Positions 44,640-58,000 of a DNA stretch of 64,000 bases are shown one piece after another (positions within the stretch are counted from its first letter, which is position 1; every line of letters begins with the position of its first letter). The notes below the pieces were generated by a model that had not been told where the DNA came from, did not search any database, and was given only the letters and a program-made list of their open reading frames with translations. The DNA lies in assembly GCF_021730395.1 (NCBI RefSeq), contig NC_069361.1:76827001-76891000 (forward strand). The letters run 5' to 3'. The translations under genes and the position numbers were made by a program. This DNA comes from Mercenaria mercenaria. Its lineage: Eukaryota > Mollusca > Bivalvia > Venerida > Veneridae.

Positions 44640-47600
44640 CTTAGTATGTAAAATTACCACGTAATAATGTACAGTGTACACCATAAAACGACAAAACACC
44701 ATACACTTTTTACATACAGGTACGTCCTTGTTCCATAAACAAGGTTACCTTATTGATAGTCAAGATCACTTATATATTAAATTGTGTATTTTCGCTTATG
44801 ATAAAACGTTCCGTAGGCAAGTTTACATTATTCGTAGACAATATGTGCATGTTCCCTTTACATTTAAGCGTGCGTTTTGTCTTTACTGAAGCATATTCTC
44901 GATAAAAATGTGTAATTATTTATACTTCTTATTCTTTCGCGTTTAAGTGTAGTTCTGTACCAGTGACACTTATATTTGGATTTCTATGTTTTAGCGGGAG
45001 TATTTTAGTAATCCACTGTAAAGCATGAAACAAACACAGCTTTTAGACAGAAACAAACGATGTATGGACAATACAAAATGACATGTAAGACAGCTGTGGT
45101 ACTCCATACATCTGTATCACATCATTGCGTCATTTGGACATCTTCATCAATAATTTTTTATAATAATGTCAGTAATGATATACTCAGATTGAAAAGATAT
45201 GAATTTCATGGATGCTTGTTAACATACATGAGGATAATGTACTTGAAGAATGTGTTAAATTTTAGAAACAGAGAGGATTATTGTTTTACATTCAGGTTCC
45301 GTACCTGTGAATCTAGAACTTGTATTTATATCAGCTGTTTGAAATGTTTTCCTTTTGAAAATTCAACATTCGGGTACTTGTAAAATTTAAAAGTCTGTAA
45401 ATTAGATAAAAAATGATTATATCTTTACATTTGGCGGAATATATATGTACAGTCGTGCGTATTAATTGACATTTCGTGCATTTTTTGTCACCTGAAACAC
45501 CAGGGCCCAGACGAGCACCAGGGTACCCGTTCGTCGTAGCTGTAATGCGGGTACCCGGTTTGAAACGAATTACCCATTTTCAGACATCATTTATTTGACC
45601 TATTCGACTGTCTCACTGGTTGTAGGTGCAAGTGGGAATATCCAGCTCGAATGTAACTATTGATGCGGTAACGAGGTTGTACCGAGTTCTGTTGAAAAAT
45701 GTTATCATTTTAATGTTTTTAGCATTTCAAGACTTATGTCTAAAATCAAGCGTTGATTGATAGGGGTACTAGCCTGTTAGGAGAATGCAAGTTCATCAAG
45801 TACGTGTAGACATAATTTCAAAACGCTTGATACAGATAAAATTGAACCACATGGTTTTGTTTTGATGTTGTTTTTTTTTTCATTTTGATTTAAGACAATT
45901 TTGGTAAAAAAAAAATTTCAACGAAGGAAAAAGAAGAAACTTGTATATCTTATGAAATGAATTGATAGACTCTATAGACTTAAACCCCCAACTGCCATAT
46001 AAAAGCCACAAGATGGTGCCGGGGCAGGTTTTTATATAAATTATGCATGTTTCACATCAGAGAGCCCTTTTTCAAAATTTTAAATAAACCACTGAATAAA
46101 AAGTTATGAAAAATTGCATAAATACACATTGAAATATTCTTTATCAATTGGTGTTTTTATTTTTTAAAACAAAAATTGTTGAAGTATAGTTTCAAAAAAT
46201 TATTTAAACCTAACTGCCAAAAATTTGAATTTGCCGGGAGGAGCTAATGAGGTCATGAACCCTAGAGGAACAGAGAATGTAAACAATTCCCACGTGGTTA
46301 ATTTTATCAACAAACCTGATCGTCAGAAGGCTTCGTATCAATGGAATTAACACCAAGCTAGAGTGTATTGCAAAACTTCTCCAGAAAGTAATTTTGAATT
46401 TTTAAACCAAATAGAATATCATAGTCATTTCTACAGTTATATTTTTATATGTCATATCATAAAAATGTTTTAAAGAAATAGGGAACTACTAATTACAGAC
46501 ATACAGTGATAAATATAATTTCAAATAGCTTATCATTTTTATTAGTCCTTATCACAGCAGCACTTGCTAATTTGTGTGTATTGTTCTGCATCCCAGACTT
46601 AAAGTTTATTATTTCTACATTTATTGCTAGGTTATCTCAATTAATGGACCAGCCAGCAATGATAATTTTAGTTAAATGAATGTTTGATTTTGAGTTTCAT
46701 TGTTAAATTTACGTAAACAAGATTAAAATCAGGAATGCTAGTCTTGACTCAATTTTTCATAGGATTGATACTGATATGGATGCACAATATGGATAATAAT
46801 AGTTGTTTACCATCAAAACATGCAAACTAGTTCAAATTTCTTCTTCAACTGACCATTGTTTACATCTGCCTGTGAATCATTTAAAGTGAGCTATTTTTAG
46901 CTCACAGACAGCCTAGAGTAGCGTTGTTATTTGATAGGCTCCTCCTACAAAACTTACTGCCAGAGTAGTAAAAGTTGGGGCTTTAACCGCGCATATACTT
47001 TCTATATTTCAAATCATGTGTGCCTACATATGTACACGCAGTCACAGTAGTGGCGCTATATTTCCCTATTTAGTTATAGTTTCATCAGTAATCAATACAT
47101 TTTCAAAGGATATGAAATACGAATCTGTACTAGTAATTAACTATAACACAGGAGCCAATCACAAGTATACTGTGCACTATAAGTAAGTGAAATATGATGC
47201 ATATAGCGAAACAGTTATTGATCGGGTGCTTCTTTTTAGGAACAGCAATTATTTGTGTGGATTAAAAAAAAAGTAATCAGTAATGTGATTATACCAATGA
47301 ACACCAATATGTAGGTCTGCCTAAGGGGTGGTAATATAATTTTTTCTATATTTCTTTAATTGCTCCACTTCTATAAAGAAAATTACACGTTTTCTGTGAT
47401 ATTTTGTTTAAAAAAAAAAAAAGAAAAAAAAAAAACAAGTCCAAAGTACGTATATTTGAATGCTCTGAAAATTATAATAATCAGATAATATTTCAGCTAT
47501 ATTGAAGACGCTCTTTCTAAATGTCGTTTTGAAATCGCCATTTTAGAAATGTCCTTTTTTTATAGGTATTCCCGATTATTTTTAAAATGCAAAATGAACA

Positions 47601-49033
47601 GATAAAATCGGACTACTTATACTGTTTGCACAATTGGGTGCAGATCATTAGATAGATGTGAAGGTTACAAAGACCTTGTAATCCGAATCATTTCAATACG
47701 AGAAAATCTGATAACAAAGCGTTGCGCATATAGACACAAAACTTAACTTTGTTGACAAGCGGTTTGAAAGTATGCAATTAATGCCATTTTCTTTTTGTAA
47801 AAATTCTAGTAGAAAATAAATCTTATATTGTATGTAGAGTAACATATTCCCTAGAAACTGAAATTGGGCTATTTAGTTATTATGGATTTTTAAACAGAAG
47901 TTTCTTTTTTTTTTAATAAGATTTTTTCTTTCTTAATACAAGCAATCAGAAAACATTATTTCTTAATATTTTAGTAAACTAGAAGAATAAAATGGACTGT
48001 CACAAAAGCTTATATTTTGATGATTGTGGTGATGAATGTTTGACAGAAAAGAAAGATTATTTTTTGCCTGGCCTAGAAGAGTAATTGATAAATACACTGA
48101 AGCTAGCCGACTCTCCGCATATCCTTAGGGAGTGTCCGCTACTAGTTATAATGAGCCAGTCAATACAACATAAATATGAATTATTAAACACATAGAAGAA
48201 AAAATGACAATGGTCGATGAAACGTAAATGGACCCTCGTATATATATACAAATGCATTAATTTGAATATAGAATCGCGATTTATACGGAATATTGATTTT
48301 GAAAGTAAACAAAAAGAAAAAGAAAATTATATTAGCGATGACCAAATGCTTTCTTCTTTTTGAAAGGACAGCAAATGTATATTACTATTTACATTAACTG
48401 TCTTTTTTTAAAATACCACCGGAATAGTATTTCAGTTTTTTCCCGTGAAAGTTTTTTTTTTTTAATATTCAAATTCAGTGCATTTCTATTAAATTCTGAT
48501 ATAAGATCACTGGAGTGTTAAGTACTACGGGGATTCATGTTTGGACATTGGAACAAGTTACAACATATCGGAAATTTTGATGTTAAACGGAATGATGTTT
48601 TTCACGTGTCAATGGAAGAGTATGCATACAATAATTAACTGTTTAATAGCGGTTCACACATATACAATATGTACTTAAATGTGAAATTTGGAAAGTCGAT
48701 TGCTTCAAGCGCAATCTAGTTTTATTTTAAAAATGTTATAGATTTAAGCCGTCTTACCACTGGACCGTGGATTGTAAGATCACGATCGAAGTAAAATTGG
48801 ATATTTTACAATAAGGAAAAGTGCAGTCACTTAAACAGGACGCGCATAATACTGAAATTAATAGTAAGAAAGGTTTTATTTTAAAATCACGACTCTAGTT
48901 TAGAATAAATTTAAAAGGGACTATTATTGAACAAATCACCGATATGACTATAGCATTTCTTCTATATAATTTTGAAAAATAAATCCGAAAAAGGAAAGAA
49001 CGTCGGAAAAGTGAAAGTACATTTTTTTCTTAG
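44640..49033. other. Gene-free stretch upstream of the Dispatched-family gene
   Basis: Open frames are short, AT-biased and unlike known families, including one of 107 codons at 45060. A-rich runs lie at 47409-47437. The palindrome-like GGGTACCCG/CGGGTACCCGG pair is at 45522-45560. TTTTTTTCTTAG at 49022-49033 is a good acceptor, so a 5'UTR exon may lie somewhere in this stretch, but I cannot place it. Confidence 0.45.
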
Positions 49034-49053
49034 CTGATACTTGTGTTAAATTT

Positions 49054-52000
49054 ATGGAAGATGAAAAAGAACATCATGGCAATAAATTTCTTGATGATTT
49101 TAACAGTTTTAGTACAGAACACGCAAAATGTGAAGGATGTAACTTAAAGCCTGATCGTCAGGGATATTTTAAAAATACTTGTATAAATTCGCTGGAAAAT
49201 AATGAAGCAAAGAAAGTTCAGGGTAATTCGTTTGTAGAGCATAATCGAGATAAAGGCTCTTTAGATGATATAACTGCGGACAAGTTGGATGAAAAAAGTC
49301 TTAAAAAGAAAAAGAAGAAAAAGAAGCGGAGAGAAAAGAATGAAGATGATAAAATACATAGAAATAGAGACAGTGAAACGGATAAAGAAGAAAATGAAGA
49401 AGAAATAAGAAAAAGAAGAAAACATAAACGAAAGAAAAGAAAAACGACAGAAAGTAAGACTGGTGCTTGTGAAAATGGAAACGAAAAGAAAAATAAATCG
49501 GGAAAGACCAGGAAACGGAATTCGCCACAATTTCCATCTGATGAACTCTGGTTAGGAAGAGAATTATATCAAAATAACGCAGTGGCCGAAGATTTTGCCA
49601 GCAATAGTGCTGTTAAACCTGAAGGAAACTCATCCGTCCAATATGACTTGTTTTTAGCAAGTTCCTTTTCTCCAAGATCAGTATTACAACAAAAACGCCA
49701 TCTGGCGGGTAAATATGACGGCGCTCACGTTCAAAGTGAAAACTGTCGTCTGCCGAATGGTGATGTTCATGGCCTTTATAAAAAGAAAGAAAATAAAAGA
49801 ACATTGAAAAAGAAACGTTTGGTTAATCTAAAGAGAACCTCGTCAAAAATTTCCATTTGGTCGTCTGAACTACCTCAGATTTCTTCTAGACTAGAGCTTG
49901 ATCCAACTGCACGAACAGCGCGGCCAAAACATAAACCGGAAGTTGGAACAGACACCGGAAGTGAAAATCAAGAAGAGTTTCCAGAACCTCTGAAACTCTG
50001 CAAAGTTGTCACAAAGTTCCCTTTATTGTCATTTTGTAAGTTTCATATTGTTTTTAAGCATTCGTAGTGCCCTACTAAGTACTTTTAACGATTACCATAG
50101 AACTCTTCTTTTGTACGTTGGTTATAATCTATATTTGTTCAGTTTAGAGGATCAAACCACCCCGAAGACCGCTTCCTACAGGTTGCTAGTATTTGATAGA
50201 GATTCATGAACATTTAAATTATTGAATTTAGACTTGGATCTCGAGCTTTGAGCAATAGTGCTTACAAATAAATTGCATGCTATTTCGAAATCATTCAGGA
50301 ACTACCAGAAACCAGATTCGTGAAAAATTATAGTAATAATATTTGTTTGAATTTTATTTAATTTCATACTGAACTCAAAGCGTTGAATGATAGCAACCTT
50401 CGCGTCGATAAGGGGAAGTAATACTGTGATGGAGTTTTCAATAAAAGGAGGTGTCGTGACCCTAGCCAGGTTCGAATTCGCGGTGTCCGGGTTACCAGCC
50501 GAGCCAATACTATTCAATGTCTGAAAAAAAATGTTTTAACATCATTGAGAAGGTCATATATACGATATATATTTTTTCAATATCTTTGTACATGGAAAGT
50601 CATTTAACGTTTTTGCGACCGTTTATATTTGACATTCTGAACGCTTATTTATGTAAATATTCTTTTAAGATTTAATATTGTATAAAATAACGCAGTTAAG
50701 CCTAAACAAACAGAAAAACATATTTTGATTTCAATGTCGTTCGTTCGAAGGACCACTGGAGTATCCCTCAAAAGACGCATTCTTAGGAAATTGCCGTAAA
50801 TGATTTAAGGTTATGTCAACGTGAATTAATCCTTTAATCGGATTATCTTGGGTATATTTTGAATTAATCTTTAAACATGAATAAATCAGATTTAAGAAGA
50901 CTTGAAATAAGTGCAAACATATTAAGGTACCAAGATACCTATTTAACATTTTCTAGTTTGTCTTTAGTGTACATCTGAAGCGATAATACCACCCGCAATG
51001 CATTGTTTTATATAGAAGTTTCCATAGGGTGTTAAGTCTTTTGCACATCCGAGTTAGACATAAAACTTATACATGTATAGTTTGAATGAACTTAATTCAT
51101 AAGCAATCTGCCACCCCCTCCCTCCTTCCGCTATGCCGACTGTTTTGCTTAACTAAACCGTGTCTTTATCCATATATATTTCTTGTCGTATCGCCAAATC
51201 TCGGGTTTGTTTGATCAACAGCTCTTTTTGTATTTATAAGCAATAACTGCACATCCGTTAAAATTATCTAAAGAAAACATCTAGAGATCTACATATTTAA
51301 TGCAAAACATTAGGTCTTATCTTCTGCAAAAAATTTAATTGGTCCATAAGAATAGCGTTAAAAAAATTATAACTTCCACATTACAAAAATACAACAAAAA
51401 CAATACAGAATTTAGTATAAAACACTGTTAGGTGATATCGAAATATGTAAAGTTTAAATTTTAAGATTTCGAGGTATAAAGTGATGTATAAGGATCTGCA
51501 AGATGACTGCATCTGTTCATACCTGGTGCCATATAAGTAGATGCTGCCATGGCTCTAGCAGGGCTCGAACAGCATCTCAGAGTTGAACGACCGCCGCCTT
51601 ACCCGCATGAATACCTACAAATGACCCAAAATCTGAACCAGATTTTGTAATAAGTATCCAAATACCCTTTTTGACAGTATACATATCTAAAGTGCCATGG
51701 ATTAACATGTTTTACTTTCTTTTCAGTTGCAGTGACATTGATACATACAACGGTCATTGGAGTTACATTAGGCCTCGTCTTTTCCGGATATGACGTATTT
51801 CCCGCCGTTTTCGACGATTTGCCGCTCTATATTTACAATGATGTCCGACTCAAGGAACTGACATGGCGGTCGAGGACATCCTTCGACGGGTATATTTTTA
51901 GACCTGTGTATGGCTACAATATCAACACAGGTTACCGAGGTTCAATCAGGGATACTGTAGAAGTTATCTACGAAAAACCAGGCGAAAATATTTTGACGCC

Positions 52001-55000
52001 TGCGCACCTTTTTTGGATAAAAACAGCAGAAGAACGTCTTTTCAACGAGATAAATTTCCAGGAGGATTTTTGTTTGCTTGATCACAATTACAACTGTGTA
52101 AAACCACAGTCTTTAGTCAGGTTGTTTGATGGAACTTATTCAAATGTTGATTCGATTTTCTATAATAGAAATTTTAGCAACATTAACGAAGTTTTATATA
52201 AAGCTTCCATCTATAACGAAACAAAAGACTATTTGAAGTTATTTCTCGGCAAAGACAGTGTGATAACCCCAGCCGGAAGTTATACATCCATTACTCGGTC
52301 TTTCTTTTTCATGGGATGGCCCCTTTATAAATTACAGAATGGCAAATGGGGTAGAGAGGAAGATATCAAAAATTATCTCGCTGATACATTCAAGCCTAAA
52401 ATCGAGAATATACGAGATTTTTATCTAGTTGAACGTTTGGATGTATATTACCTAAGTAAGATGCTGTATGAACATGATGTAGTCGAACAAGCATTAAAAG
52501 ACATAATGCTTGCAATAGGAAGTGTTCTTTTTATTTTCCTGTTCATGTGTTTTCAAACTGGCTCTGTAGTTGTTACGAGTCTCGGCGTTTTAAGTATACT
52601 TTCAAGTTTTCTATTAACCAATCTAGTTTACCGCTATGTCTTTCAGTTCAAATACTTTGGATTTTTTCACGTCATTGCAATATTTCTTATCCTCGGAATC
52701 GGTGCTGACGATTTATTTGTATTCTATGACACATGGCGTCTTACGGGCCATACGAAATACCCGAGCAACGCCTATCGGCTTTCCGACTGTTTCCGGAAAG
52801 CGGCGAAAACTACTTTCGTGACGTCATTGACGACTACGATAGCTTTTCTGGTCAGCGGTTTATCTCCACTGCTTCCAGTGAAAACATTTGGAATATTTAC
52901 AGGGTTTCTTGTAGCAGTTAACTATTTATGGGTGATACTATACTTTCCGTCAATAATCATTATTCATCATACAAAGACTAAAAATATATGGAGGCGTTTT
53001 CACCGCTTCCTGCTTTCAATTTGTTTGGCGGAAAGACTTCCAGGATTACAGGAAGATGGCAAAACGGCATCAAATGCGGACACTAATTCATTATCAGAAA
53101 CGAACAGTGCACGTGGGTTACTAACTGGTTCTAGTCAGGACAATGACACTTTAGCAAGCAGTCCTCGAAAACATACATTGCCAAAAAGTACCGTGCTTCC
53201 AAGTATTTCCGGTATACCTTCACCCAGTCACGCCAGTACGCCTCGATTGGTAGACAATTCACGTGACATTCATCCGGAAGTTACTGTTACACTCGAAGAT
53301 GGAGTTATGAACGATCTTGGTCGAGCACCACGCGCTGGTCCAGGTTCCGTGTTAAGTTGGGAAAAAATTCAATCTGACACGGCGAAGGAAGAGTATTTAA
53401 TGAGGAAAAGATCCAAGCCTAAGAAATCGTTTGAGGAAAGAAACAGAATTGTGAAGTTTCTAAGGAACACTTTTTTTGATTTTATGACAAAAAGAATTGT
53501 TAAAATCATGATCCCTATATTGTTCCTGGGTGTGGCGATTTTCTTTATTCACAGAGCAACCATGATAGAGCCAGATACTCACCAGGTAACTTTTACAATA
53601 GATAAAATTCATTTGTTACAGCAATCATACTTTTAAAGTACGTCTGAAAAACTCATGTTTGTATCTTATTGCATCCCGTATTTCCTTTTAGCATGTTCAG
53701 GACAATCCAAGTAAATTCGATACCCCAAAAAGCAAATACGTCTCATGCTCATGAAACATTTTTTCAGATTGCATATCAGAAAGTTAAGTTAATAAATATT
53801 TTCAAATGACTATTTAGTATTCATGGTCAGTTTAAATTTGAATTTGAAGGTCTAGTAAAAGCATTCAAAATTTCAATCTCAAACTCAGTTGAGACCGAAA
53901 AATGTTCTGCGGGCATGGGATCTGAAACAGAAGAAAGGATAAGTCTGCCCATTCAGGCCTCTATGATGGTGAAGTTGATTATGCAGATTTATTGTACATT
54001 AATCTCAAAAGTTTAATCCATTTTGTGTGCGGCAGTCATTACAACAGAGGTATTATAATCTTATGACCATTCGCGAGATTATTCACATTTTTACAGAAGA
54101 TAAATTAAAAAATTCTTGTCCACTCATAGCACATGTTTGATTTATTTCTTTAAGCTGCGACTGTTTCGAGGTAACCATAATTATGCCAAAGCGACGGATA
54201 GACATTACTTCTACTTCTTGAGAAACCAAGATGATGAATACCAGCGCCTCTACCTGGTTTGGGGAATACTTCCGGCGGATATCAGCGCGTGCGATCAAAA
54301 ATCAGCAGACTTTTGTTTCGGGGAACCCAAGTATGACAGGCATTTCGAGATGAATACCGAGTCAGCTCAAATAGCATTTAAGGTATATACTTGTTTGTGT
54401 GTCTATATGCAAATAGAAAACTCAGTCTTTCAGTGTAATATTAGATAATCTGTATGAGACACTTAAATCATTGTTCAGTCATCATATTACGCTGACTTCC
54501 CAGAACAACACTTTGATGAAAATAAAACATGCACGCTTATAAAGTTTAATTCGGCATCAGTACGTAAAAACAGCAAGATATATTGCCGAAGCTTACTGAT
54601 AAACTGCAAAATCCAGAAAGGCAATGTACAAATGTACATTTTATATTGTTTTGTTTTGCAGGATTTGTGCAATCGTTTAAAGAACCTAGATGCAAAGTTG
54701 GCTGACCGACTTCATATTCAGAGAGACAGTATTAATAACCAACTAAAAATTGCCTGCTTTACTGAAGACTTCGAACAGTATTTCGAGGTACGTGAGTTAT
54801 TTAGTGTTAAATGAATATAACAGGAGCACATAGATTAAAATTTCAGAGCGAAGCCAAACCTGAGACGAACATTTTCCAAGGCGGAATATTAAAATATCAA
54901 TTTTCATTTTAATAAGTTATTTTTTTCCATAATGTCCTTTATGTTTCTGTGGTATCCAAATGTCGTTACGACGATGCTTGAACTAAGATGAACTATCATT

Positions 55001-58000
55001 TATCACCATGAACTATCATGAATTACCGATAAATACCACGAACTAACATAAATTACCATGGACTACCTGGAATTACCAAAAACTACCAACTATCAGGAAG
55101 TACCATGAATTTAAATGGACTACCATGATCTACCATTGATTACCATGGATTACCACCATGGATTACCATGAATTATTACGGATAATAATGAACTACTTTT
55201 GACTACCACGAATTACCACGGATTGTCATGACTAAAATGAACCACAACGATTTACCACGAGTTTCTTTAATAGTCATGAACTTCCATGGACGGCCATGAA
55301 TCACCACGTACTGCCATTAATTATCAATTATCATGAACTACCAAATACTACCAGGCACTGCGGTACCATGGACACAGTGTCCATAACAATTAGCCTAATT
55401 TCAGTACATTTAAGACCAGTATTCTCACAATTTTAATATAATATTTTACCATTTTACAGTATTGAAAAGTGTTAGAAAACCATGCACCGATATAGTCTGT
55501 TTTGAAACAACTATGCGTGGTTACACGAATGTTTATTCGTAGACTCATTACAAAGGCTGATTAACCTTTAATATGTTTGTATAGTATCATATCAACATCT
55601 TCAAAAGGAGAATGAGTTTACTTTGAAAACACTGAATTTCTCGTTATAGGAATTTTGGGGTGATCTCTCTGGGGTTTATTTGCATTAGAAATGTAAAATC
55701 GACTTTTTATTCATTTAGAAGTGAAACTCAAATGTTAGACGCCGTGGGTATTGTTTTAAAACAAAGAATGTTATTAAAGACAATCAAATAAACACTAGCT
55801 ACATTTCCATTCCATAAATGCCAATAAGACACAAGTTTCGAATATCTGTTAAGAAATGCATCTACTGTATGTGAAAATTAAACTCTTTCTTTTTAATTCT
55901 TTTTAATAATCCGCTATTTCGGTAACATAAAAAGAAAACTGTAACTTCTCTTAAAGTTTATAATTACGAACACATGATATCTAGTGTTACAACATAACAT
56001 GACTTAAGAAATGAAGGAAAGTTCGAAAGTTTAACAAAATCCAATAACAATCCAATAAAAAATTGCTATTGGTGTCATCAGTGATTGCTCTCCTAAAATT
56101 TGTGTATTTGTAGGGCTTTTAAAGAGATACATGAGAATTTGAACTATAAACGTAATATTACTTAAGCCCGCTCGCTTAATAGGAAGAGTGTAGATCTACG
56201 AATCGCGGGGTCGTGAGTTCGATCCCCTGGCGAGGCATATGTCCTTCTCGGCGATTTGATAATACCTTACGTCAGGAACTATTTCATCCTCCACCTCTGT
56301 ATCATGAGTGGAAGTTGGCATTTACATACGGAGAACAGTTAGTATACTGTACAGAAACAAGAAACACTGGTTATGTTCACTGTTTGCTGTTAGATGACTG
56401 AAATACTGTTGAAAAACGGGGCTAATCCCAAAATAAATTGAAAATAACATAAGAAATTGTTAATACAGCACAGGAAAATCGTGTGAAAAACATAGAAGTG
56501 CCGTACTAAGTGTTTATAATTGTCTGAAAGCACTGTTTAAAGCTTCTAGTTCACAATTTGGGGGAAACGTAAATGTGAAGAGATGTAAAAGTACACCTGA
56601 CACTTGGGAAAACATGAAACCTATGCAGAATGCTAAAGAATGATAAATTATTCGTCATTTCAAAGCATTCAAATACGTAACTCCGTCCGACTCCGTCTCG
56701 TTATAGGGACACTGCAAAATATCTTACCGATTGGTAATATGTATCATATACAAGTTAAATTAAAAAAAATAATGAAGAATACATTTCATTTTTTTTTAAA
56801 TACATTTTTGGATCATCCGGTGAACTTTGATTTTGTATTTATCGGTAAACATGAACTGATCATGACTGGCGCGTTTCTTTTGTCATACATGCGTATATAT
56901 TATTTATTGTTGAAATTGTTTAAAACAGTTATACCAAAAGTTGTTGCTCATCAAGTCATTTACTCTTTCAACAAAGGACCAACTATCTGCCAAAAATCAA
57001 TGTATCATGACCTATAGCCTGTAGACAGAGCATTATGAATGTTTACTTTTCATTAAATGTCCGCCTGTGTATTTATTTGAACCCATATAAAGAAACTCAA
57101 ACAGATTTTAAAGCAAATATTTGGAAAGTATATTATGCGAAATGCGTGTTAAAACTGTTTATTGATCACTTAACCTTCATTTGAAATTAGATGAATAATA
57201 TGAATAGAACCTAACGTTAAAATCTGGACCATTTTTTAATATACTATATCTCGCATACCAAAATTGTACATTTTGACATTGTAGTAAATTATAGTAGAGC
57301 TTCTAAAAGGGTTGTTCCATCGGCTTCATCAGTACGTTTCCAATGTGCAAATTCCCGATGAATTCGTACATGGACGTAAGATTTACACACCATCAACAGT
57401 GCCCAAATACGTGTTACAGATTACATAAGCACGGGAAAATACTCATACACGTGCTAAACAAAATGTTTATGCTTTAATCTCATTTTTTAAAAATGAGACA
57501 AAAGGCTGGTGCGCATGGTATAATTAACCTTTAGCCTGTAGACAGCCCTTCAAAGTATAAATGGTACTGCCCAAACTGAATGACAGACCAGTCCATTTTA
57601 GAAATTTAGCAGGCTAAATGTTAAAACTTTAGCCCTCTCACTGCAATATATGTTAATATCACCAATACGTATCTTGGATTTCTGTTTACTTCGATGACGA
57701 ATTAACAACACCTAGCTAAATATTGCGATCTTTAGAATATACTCATTTTCTCTTTTTCAGAATGAAGTAGCTTCAAACTGGCGGCTTCCGTCGGATATGA
57801 ATTTGTCACTTCCGGTTTCTTCGGACCACGTGACTAAACTTATGGACGCATATCAGTATATCTACCGAGTATCTTTACCAGACGACTTTACAAACTATTT
57901 TGAGGTAACAATTAAAAGTATATTTTAGATGTTTAGTATGTTGAAAAATATTCTAAACTTGTAATTCATTGTAAATGCAAAGTTACTAGTATCATTTTGC

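Noticed and set aside
45060-45383. 107-codon ORF as a gene
   Set aside because: Composition is AT-driven, there is no domain, no splice context and no resemblance to any family.
56640-57017. 125-codon ORF as a gene
   Set aside because: Lies within an intron of the Dispatched gene, is AT-rich and shows no domain or conserved motif.
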